Assembly (NCBI RefSeq): GCF_023008405.1
Contig: NZ_CP095376.1
Span: forward strand, 4,612,001 to 4,676,000
DNA from: Amycolatopsis sp. FBCC-B4732
GTDB lineage: Bacteria > Actinomycetota > Actinomycetes > Mycobacteriales > Pseudonocardiaceae
Reading direction: 5' to 3'
DNA length: 64,000 bases
A model generated the notes under the pieces. It did no database searches and was not told where the DNA came from. It saw only the letters and a list, made by a program, of their open reading frames with translations. Of this stretch, positions 57,272 through 64,000 are shown in pieces (the first letter of the stretch is position 1; the number at the start of each line of letters is the position of its first letter). The position numbers were made by a program, and so were the translations under genes.

Positions 57272-60200
57272 TCACTCGCTGCCTGCCGCGGAGCGGGCGG
57301 CCACCCAGTCGGCTACCACCGTGGCCAGGACCGGGAGGGGTAGCGAGCCGCTGCCCAGGACCGTGTCGTGGAACTCACGGATGTCGAAGCGGTCCCCCAG
57401 CGCCTGCTCCGCTTCCTTGCGCAAGCGCATGATCTCCAGGCGGCCCACCATGTAGCTGAGGGCCTGGGCGGGGTGGCCCGCGTAGCGGTCGATCTCCGCC
57501 TCGATCTCGATCGGGGCCATCGGGGTGTTGTCCCGCAGGAAGTCCGCCGCGCGCTGGCGGCTCCAGCCCAGTGCGTGCATGCCCGTGTCCACCACCAGGC
57601 GGGCCGCGCGCATCGAATCCTGGGTCAGCAGGCCGAAGCGCGAGACGTCGTCGGAGTACAGGCCCATCTCGTCGGCCAGCCGCTCGGCGTACAGGCCCCA
57701 GCCTTCGACGTAGGCGTTGAAGATGCAGATCCGGCGCAGCAGCGGCAGCCCCGTCAGCTGCTGGGCCAGCGTCAGCTGGAAGTGGTGCCCCGGCACGGCT
57801 TCGTGGAACGCGACCGACTCGCTCAGCGTCCGCTGCCGCTGGTCGGCCTCGTTCGTGTTGGCGTAGTAGGTGCCCGGCCGCGAACCGTCCAGTGACGGGT
57901 CGATGTAGTACGCGATCGAGCCGCTTTCGGCCTCGGCCGGCGGGACCGGCGCGACCTCGCAGCGCTGCTCCGGGACGCGCAGGAACCATTGCGGCGCCAC
58001 CGCTTCCGCCCGGGCGATCGTCTGCCGGGCCGATTCCAGCAGCTCCTCGCCGTCGCGCCAGCGCAACGCCGGGTCGGTGCGGATGCGCTCGAAGATCGCG
58101 GCGAGTTCGGTGGTACCGAACACCTTTTCGCCCAGCTCGCGGTACTCCTCCGCCAGCTTCTCGATGATCGCCAGCCCGGTGTCGTGCAGCTCTTGGGCCG
58201 TGCGCTCGGTCGTCGTCTCCGCCCGGATCAGGGCCGCGTACCGCTGCGGGCCGCCCGGCAGGTCGCCGAAGCCCGGGGACGTCTCCGGGCGCGCGACCGG
58301 GACGACCTCGCCGGCCAGGAAGTCGCGGTACCGCTCGTAGGCGGGCCGCACGACTTCGGCGAGCAGCCGGTCGCGCTCGGCCTCGTGCCCGTGGACCGGG
58401 ACCTTCAGCGGGTCTTCGTCCGGGGCGCCGAGGTAGCGCTCGACGTACCCGATGCCGATGCGCGCCAGGAACTCCGGCGGCGTCAGCCCCTCGGCGAGCG
58501 CCGCCCGCTGCCGCTCGATCAGCTGGTCGAGGTAGGTGCCGATGGCCGCGAGCCGGCTCAGGTAGCCGCGGGCCTTGGGCTCGTCGTCGAGCACCGTCTG
58601 CGGCAGCTCCACCAGCAGCAGCAGGGCCGGGGCGGCCAGGCCGTCGCTGACCGCGATGTCCGCCCGGCCGGAGTCGAGCAGGTCGATCTCGGTGCGCGCC
58701 TGCCAGATCACCACGTCCCGCGTCACGCGCTCGGCCTGGTCCAGCGCCGACGCGTCGAGCGCTTCGGCCCGCTCGATGATCCCGGCCAGCCCGGCGCGGT
58801 ACCGCCCGGCCGCCTCGGCGGTCTGGTCGGCGAGCTTGTCGTGCGTGCCCGGCAGGCCGTAGAGCGACGGGAGCAGCGGCTGCGCCTCGAACATCAGCTC
58901 CAGGCACTCGTCCGCGAGCCGGTCGGGCGTGTTGCGGTACCCGGCCACCCAGTCGGCGACGACGCCGGCCAGCACCGGCAGCGGGAGCGTCCCGCTGCCG
59001 AGGACGACGTCGTGGAACTCGCGGATGTCGAACCGCTCGCCCAGCGCCTGCTCGGCTTCGGCCCGCAGGCGCTGGATCTCCAGGCGCCCCACCATGTACC
59101 CGAGCGCCTGGCCTGGGTTGGCGGCGTACCGGTCGATCTCCGCCTCGATCTCCAGCCGCGCCATCGGCGTGTGCTCGACGAGGTAGTCGACCGCCTGCTG
59201 CCGGCTCCAGCCGAGCGCGTGCAGCCCGGTGTCGACGACCAGGCGACCGGCCCGCATCGAGTCCTGCGTCAGCATGCCCAGCCGCGCGACGTCGTCGGAG
59301 TACAGCCCCATTTCGTCGGCCAGCCGCTCGGCGTAGAGGCCCCAGCCCTCGCCGTAGGCGTTCACGTGCGCGATCCGGCGCAGCAGCGGCAGGCCGGTGA
59401 GGTTCTGCGCGAGGCACAGCTGGAAGTGGTGCCCCGGCACGGCTTCGTGGAACGCCACGGCTTCGCTGGTGAACCGCGGCCGCTTCTCGGCTTCGTGGGT
59501 GTTCGCGTAGTAGGTGCCCGGACGCGTCCCGTCGAGCGAGGGCTGGAGGTAGTACGCGATCGTGCCGCTCGCCGCCTCCGCTTCGGGTACCGCCGCGACC
59601 TGGCACTTTTCCGCCGGGACCCGCGAGAACCACTGCGGGGCCACGGCTTCCGCGCGCGTGATGGCGGCGCGGGCCCCGGCCAGCAGCTCCTCGCCGTCAC
59701 GCCAGCGCAGCGCCGGGTCGGTGCGGATCCGGTCGAAGATCTCGGCGAGTTCGGTCGTGCCGAAGATCTTCTCGCCCAGCTCGCGGTACTCCTCCCCCAG
59801 CTTCTCGATCAGCGCCAGCCCGGTCTCGTGCAGGTCCTGCGCCGTGCGCTCGGTGGTCGTTTCGGCGCGGATCAGCGCCGCGTACCGCTCCGGGCCGCCC
59901 GGCAGGTCACCGATGCCCGGGGACGTCTCCGGCCGCGCGACCGGCACGACCTCGTCGGCCAGGAACGCGCGGTACCGCCGGTACGCGGGGTGGACGACCT
60001 CCGCGAGCAGCCGGTCGCGTTCGGCCTCGAAGCCTTCGAGCGCGAACGGCGGTGTCACCCGCAGCGGGTCGCTCTCCGGGGCGGCGAGGTACCGGTCGAC
60101 GTAGCCGATGCCGATGCGCACCAGGAACTCCGGCGGCGTCAGGCCCTCGGCGAGCGCGGCCCGCTGCCGGGTGATCATGGCCTCGAGGTAGCCGCCGACC

Positions 60201-63200
60201 CCGGCGAGCCGGCTCAGGTAGCCGCGGACCTTCGGCTCGTCGTCCAGCACCGTCTGCGGCAGGTAGAGCAGCAGCTGCAACGCGGGCGAGCCGAGGCCGT
60301 CGCTGACCGCGATGTCGCCGCGGCGTGAATCGATCTCGTCGATTTCGGTGCGCGCCTGGGAAAGCACGACCTCGCGGGTGACCCGATCGGCGGCCGGCAG
60401 CCCCGCCGGGTCGAGCGCCTCCGCCCGCGCGACGATCGCCGCGTACCCGGCCCGGAAGCGGTCTTCCGCGCCCGGGTCCGGCAGCTTGCCGTGGTCGCCG
60501 GGCAGCCCGAAGACCGACGGGTACAGCGGCTGCCGCTCGAAGTTGAGCGCCAGCAGGTCGTCGGCCAGCCGGTCGGGCGTGTCGCCCTGGTCGGCCACCC
60601 AGTCCGTGACCACCTTGGCCAGCGCGGACAGCGGCAGCATGCCGTGGCCCAGCACGACTTCGTGGAAGCCGCGGATGTCGAACCGCTCCCCCAGCGCCGC
60701 TTCGGCTTCGGTGCGCAGCCGTTGGATCTCCAGCCGCCCGACCATGTACCCGAGCGCCTGGGCGGGCCAGGCGACGTACCGGTCGATCTCGGCTTCGATC
60801 TCCAGCTGTGCCATCGGCGTGTGCTCGACCAGGAAGTCGATGGCCTGCTGCCGGCTCCAGCCCAGCGCGTGCAGCCCGGTGTCGACGACCAGCCGGCCGG
60901 CCCGCATCGAGTCCTGCGTCAGCATGCCGAAGCGCGAGACGTCGTCGGAGTACAGGCCCATCTCGTCGGCGAGGCGCTCGGCGTACAGGCCCCAGCCCTC
61001 GGCGTAGGCGTTGAACATGCCGACCCGCCGCAGCAGCGGCAGGTCACTCAGCTCCTGGGCCAGGCTGAGCTGGAAGTGGTGGCCCGGCACGGCTTCGTGG
61101 AAGGCGATGGCCTCGCTGGTGAACCGCGGTCGCTTCTCCGCTTCGTGCGTGTTCGCGTAGTAGGTGCCCGGCCGCGTGCCGTCGAGCGACGGCGGGAGGT
61201 AGTACGCGATCGTGCCGCTCGCCGCGTCGGCCTCGGGGACCGGCGCGACCTCGCACTTTTCCGCCGGGAGGTGCGAGAACCACCGCGGGGCGACGGCTTC
61301 GGCCCGGGCGATGGCGTCCCGCGCCGCGGACAGCAGCTCGTCGCCGTCGCGCCAGCGCAGGGCCGGGTCGGTGCGCAGCCGCTCGAAGATCTCCGCGAGT
61401 TCGGTGGTGCCGAACACCTTCGCGCCCAGCTCGCGGTACTCCTCCCCCAGCTTTTCGATCAGCGCCAGCCCGGTTTCGTGCAGCTCCTGCGCGGTGCGCT
61501 CGGTGGTCGTCTCCGCGCGGATCAGCGCGGCGTACCGCTCCGCACCGCCCGGGACGTGGCTGATCCCGGGCGTGGTGTCGGGGCGCCCGACCGGCTCGAC
61601 CTCCGCGCGCAGGAAGTCGCGGTAGCGCGCGTACGCCGGGTGGACGATCTCGGCGAGCAACCGGTCGCGCTCGGCTTCGAAGCCTTCGACGGCGGCGGTC
61701 GTGCCGACCTTGAGCGGGTCCCGCTCCGGTGCGGCGAGGTAGCGGTCGATGTACTCGACGCCGACGCGGGCGAGGTACGCCGGCGGGACGAGCCCGTCGG
61801 CGAGGCTCTCGCGCTGCCGCTCGGTCAGCGTCGCCAGGAACGACTCGACCGCGGCGAGCCGGGCCAGGTAGCCGCGGGCCTTCTTCTCGTCGTCGAGCTT
61901 GTAGTACGGCAGGTACATCAGCAGCTCGAGCGCGGGCGCGGTGAGCCCGTCGCTGACCGCGATGTCGGCCGTGCGCGCACCCAGCCGGTCGGCCTCCACC
62001 TCGGCGGCGGCGATGACGACCTCGCGCGTGACGGCTTCTTCCCGCGACAGGCCTTCGGCGGCCAGCGCCCGCGCACGGGCCGCCAGCGCGGTGTAGGAGG
62101 CCCGGAAGCGTTCCTTCCCGGCCCGGCTCTGGTCGCCGAGCCGGTCGTGGTCGCCGGGCAGGCCCAGGATCGACGGGGTCATCGGCTCCTGCTCGAACGT
62201 CAGCTCGACGAGCTCGTTCGCCAGGCCGCCCACGGTGTCACCGTGCTCGGCCACCCACTCGTCGACGACGGAGGCCAGCACCGACAGCGGCAGCGGGCCG
62301 CCGGACAGCACGAGGTCGTGGAACGCGCGGACGTCGAACCGCGAGCCGAGCCGCTCGGCGGCACGGGCCCGGTTCCGCTGGATCTCCAGCCGTCCCACCA
62401 TGTACGACAGCGCCTGGCCCGGCCACGCGATGTAGCGGTCGACCTCGGACTCGATCTCGGGGCGCGCCTCCGGCGTGTGCTCCAGCAGGTAGTCGATGGC
62501 CTGCTGCCGGCTCCAGCCCAGCGCGTGCAGCCCCGTGTCGACGACCAGCCGGCCTGCCCGCAGCGAGTCGCCGGCCAGCATGCCGAGCCGGGCGATGTCG
62601 TCGGAGTAGAGCCCCATCTCCGCGGCGAGGCGCTCGCTGTAGAGCCCCCAGCCTTCGATGTACGCGGTGAAGCCGCCGATGCGGCGCAGCAGCGGCAGCT
62701 CGGTGAGCCCTTGGGCGATGCTGAGCTGGAAGTGGTGTCCCGGCACGGCTTCGTGGAACGCGGTCGTCTCCGCCATGTGCCGGAGCCGCTCGGTGGCCTG
62801 GTGGGTGTTCGCGAAGTAGATGCCGGGCCGCGAGCCATCGGCGGCCGGGCGCAGGTAGTACGCCGCGGGCGCGCCGTGCGCGACCTCCGACGGCACCGCT
62901 TCGACCGTGCACTGCTCCTCGGGGATCCGGCCGAACCACTTCGGCGCCTCCGCGGCCGCGCGGGCGACGGCGGTGCGGGCGGTGTCCAGCAGGTCGTCGG
63001 CGCTGCCCCAGCGCAGCGAGGGGTCGGTGCGCAGGCGCTCGAAGATCTCGGCGAGGTCGTCGGTGCCGAACGCCTTCCGGCCCAGCTCGCGGTACTCGGT
63101 GGCGAGCGAATCGATGACTTCGAGCCCGATCCGGTGCAGTTCCGCCGGGGTGTGCTCGGTCGTCGTGTGCATCCGCGCCAAGCGCGCGTAAGTCGCTTCG

Positions 63201-63895
63201 CCGTCGGGCAGCCACGACAGGCCGGGCCGGTCTTCGGGCCGCCCGTGCGGCTTCACCTCGTCGGCGAGGAACGCCCGGTACTCCGCGAAGGCCGGGCGCA
63301 CGACGTCGGCGAGCAGCTCCTCGCGCCGCCGCTCGAACTCTTCGTCCGGCGCGGGCTGGCGGCGCAGCGGGTCGGCCGCCGGGTCGGCGAGGTAGCGGTC
63401 GAGGTGGGCGATCGCGGCGTCGACCAGGTGGGCCACCGGGACCAGGCCGTCGGCGATGCCCTCGGCGTGGCGCCGGGCGGACTGGCGGAGGAACTCCGGG
63501 ACGGCGGCGAGCCGCCCGAGCTGCGCCTGCGCGGCCTCGCCCGCGGTCACGGTCGTCATCGGCAGGGCCAGGAGCAGGCCGGCCGCGGGCCCGATCGAGA
63601 GGTCGGTGACGGTGAACTCGGCCATCCGGCTCTCGGCCGACGCGATGCGGTTCTCGGCCGTGGAGATCAGCACCTCGCGGGTGACGCGGTCCTCGGCCGA
63701 GAGGCCGTCGGCGGCGATCGCGCGGGCGCGCTCCCGGAACTCCGCCAGCCGCGCCCGGAACGCGCGCTCGCCTTCGGCGGACTGGTCGGGCAGACCGGGT
63801 TCCGCCGGGCGGATGCCCAGCAACGCGGGCGTCAGCGGATCGGCGGCGAACAGCGCTTCGACGAACTCGTCGGCGAGTTCGGTGACCGCGGTCAT
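57272..63895 (-). CDS. Four tandem DUF885 metallopeptidase-like domains in one 2207-residue protein
   Basis: Huge protein of 2207 residues made of four consecutive DUF885 units, about 1-557, 558-1106, 1107-1657 and 1658-2207. Each repeats the same order: an N-terminal helical segment starting like LA-E--E--FE--P--PS, a metal-binding motif FHEAVPGHHFQL (His381, 933, 1483 and 2031; steps 552, 550 and 548 residues) and a downstream EGWGLY(S/A)ERLA(A/D)EMG Glu ligand region. DUF885 proteins are mostly single-unit, ~550-residue proteins of the gluzincin-like group with HExxxH-type zinc sites. All four sites appear intact, and units 2-4 are closest to each other. No signal peptide or membrane segment is seen. 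ATG 63895. A repeat array and hairpin follow it. Confidence 0.9.
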   Translation of the reverse strand: MTAVTELADEFVEALFAADPLTPALLGIRPAEPGLPDQSAEGERAFRARLAEFRERARAIAADGLSAEDRVTREVLISTAENRIASAESRMAEFTVTDLSIGPAAGLLLALPMTTVTAGEAAQAQLGRLAAVPEFLRQSARRHAEGIADGLVPVAHLVDAAIAHLDRYLADPAADPLRRQPAPDEEFERRREELLADVVRPAFAEYRAFLADEVKPHGRPEDRPGLSWLPDGEATYARLARMHTTTEHTPAELHRIGLEVIDSLATEYRELGRKAFGTDDLAEIFERLRTDPSLRWGSADDLLDTARTAVARAAAEAPKWFGRIPEEQCTVEAVPSEVAHGAPAAYYLRPAADGSRPGIYFANTHQATERLRHMAETTAFHEAVPGHHFQLSIAQGLTELPLLRRIGGFTAYIEGWGLYSERLAAEMGLYSDDIARLGMLAGDSLRAGRLVVDTGLHALGWSRQQAIDYLLEHTPEARPEIESEVDRYIAWPGQALSYMVGRLEIQRNRARAAERLGSRFDVRAFHDLVLSGGPLPLSVLASVVDEWVAEHGDTVGGLANELVELTFEQEPMTPSILGLPGDHDRLGDQSRAGKERFRASYTALAARARALAAEGLSREEAVTREVVIAAAEVEADRLGARTADIAVSDGLTAPALELLMYLPYYKLDDEKKARGYLARLAAVESFLATLTERQRESLADGLVPPAYLARVGVEYIDRYLAAPERDPLKVGTTAAVEGFEAERDRLLAEIVHPAYARYRDFLRAEVEPVGRPDTTPGISHVPGGAERYAALIRAETTTERTAQELHETGLALIEKLGEEYRELGAKVFGTTELAEIFERLRTDPALRWRDGDELLSAARDAIARAEAVAPRWFSHLPAEKCEVAPVPEADAASGTIAYYLPPSLDGTRPGTYYANTHEAEKRPRFTSEAIAFHEAVPGHHFQLSLAQELSDLPLLRRVGMFNAYAEGWGLYAERLADEMGLYSDDVSRFGMLTQDSMRAGRLVVDTGLHALGWSRQQAIDFLVEHTPMAQLEIEAEIDRYVAWPAQALGYMVGRLEIQRLRTEAEAALGERFDIRGFHEVVLGHGMLPLSALAKVVTDWVADQGDTPDRLADDLLALNFERQPLYPSVFGLPGDHGKLPDPGAEDRFRAGYAAIVARAEALDPAGLPAADRVTREVVLSQARTEIDEIDSRRGDIAVSDGLGSPALQLLLYLPQTVLDDEPKVRGYLSRLAGVGGYLEAMITRQRAALAEGLTPPEFLVRIGIGYVDRYLAAPESDPLRVTPPFALEGFEAERDRLLAEVVHPAYRRYRAFLADEVVPVARPETSPGIGDLPGGPERYAALIRAETTTERTAQDLHETGLALIEKLGEEYRELGEKIFGTTELAEIFDRIRTDPALRWRDGEELLAGARAAITRAEAVAPQWFSRVPAEKCQVAAVPEAEAASGTIAYYLQPSLDGTRPGTYYANTHEAEKRPRFTSEAVAFHEAVPGHHFQLCLAQNLTGLPLLRRIAHVNAYGEGWGLYAERLADEMGLYSDDVARLGMLTQDSMRAGRLVVDTGLHALGWSRQQAVDYLVEHTPMARLEIEAEIDRYAANPGQALGYMVGRLEIQRLRAEAEQALGERFDIREFHDVVLGSGTLPLPVLAGVVADWVAGYRNTPDRLADECLELMFEAQPLLPSLYGLPGTHDKLADQTAEAAGRYRAGLAGIIERAEALDASALDQAERVTRDVVIWQARTEIDLLDSGRADIAVSDGLAAPALLLLVELPQTVLDDEPKARGYLSRLAAIGTYLDQLIERQRAALAEGLTPPEFLARIGIGYVERYLGAPDEDPLKVPVHGHEAERDRLLAEVVRPAYERYRDFLAGEVVPVARPETSPGFGDLPGGPQRYAALIRAETTTERTAQELHDTGLAIIEKLAEEYRELGEKVFGTTELAAIFERIRTDPALRWRDGEELLESARQTIARAEAVAPQWFLRVPEQRCEVAPVPPAEAESGSIAYYIDPSLDGSRPGTYYANTNEADQRQRTLSESVAFHEAVPGHHFQLTLAQQLTGLPLLRRICIFNAYVEGWGLYAERLADEMGLYSDDVSRFGLLTQDSMRAARLVVDTGMHALGWSRQRAADFLRDNTPMAPIEIEAEIDRYAGHPAQALSYMVGRLEIMRLRKEAEQALGDRFDIREFHDTVLGSGSLPLPVLATVVADWVAARSAAGSE

Positions 63896-64000
63896 GGGCA
63901 GGACCCCCCAGCTTCGATCGGTGTCTCGCCCGCGACCCTAACGGAGATCACCGACAGAAACGGTGCGCATTACGCCGGGGGCGGACGGCCTTCGGTACGG

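Overview
The window is very GC-rich actinomycete chromosome. Start codons are often GTG, genes overlap in GTGA/ATGA fashion, and many families are typical of Pseudonocardiaceae-type actinobacteria: F420-linked deazaflavin nitroreductase and LLM oxidoreductase families, DinB/DUF664, DUF6314, an MT0933-type antitoxin, IS701/IS5 remnants. It reads like an Amycolatopsis-type genome (inference from gene content and style, not from a marker gene). No rRNA, tRNA, CRISPR array or replication origin was recognised.

Layout. 0-15.9 kb: truncated alcohol dehydrogenase with divergent ArsR regulator and shared operator; a MarR-ABC exporter operon; class A PBP; deazaflavin nitroreductase; zinc-ribbon protein; a non-coding repeat spacer; PhoU-like protein diverging from ssb; pirin; an alpha/beta hydrolase-GntR operon diverging from a ThDP enzyme; PLP decarboxylase; a PadR/membrane-protein pair; PAP2 phosphatase. 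16-24.6 kb: response regulator-kinase-lipoprotein operon; an FMN reductase/SoxR pair with a textbook MerR-class promoter; DinB; two paralogous low-complexity proteins; two SDRs; a second repeat spacer; DUF6314. 24.6-39.5 kb: RecQ, orphan antitoxin-like protein, an adenosine-deaminase-like protein lacking one catalytic Asp, MoxR-VWA operon, aldo/keto reductase, SDR, a cREC-domain protein beside a YCII fragment, PucR regulator, a two-subunit Tat-exported molybdenum hydroxylase, ECF sigma factor, DUF427 and ROK.

39.5-46.6 kb is the mobile-element zone. A decayed IS5-type element sits in the stop codon of the ROK gene. Next to it, 4.7 kb bounded by inverted IS701-type ends carries a BisC/DMSO-reductase-like molybdoenzyme and a four-EF-hand calcium protein. 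A 438-bp inverted-repeat element lies inside a palindromic REP-like sequence. A divergent PPOX/MarR pair whose start codons overlap within one palindrome lies between them.

46.6-64 kb: thioesterase; ArsR; a HAD phosphoglucomutase-GH65 disaccharide phosphorylase operon; Ppx/GppA phosphatase; a sortase fold with Ser in place of the catalytic Cys; LLM oxidoreductase; YihY membrane protein; fumarylacetoacetase; a 147-bp tandem repeat array (about six copies). The last gene encodes one 2207-residue protein of four consecutive DUF885 metallopeptidase-like domains, each keeping its HEAVPGHH motif; it is the most unusual gene here.
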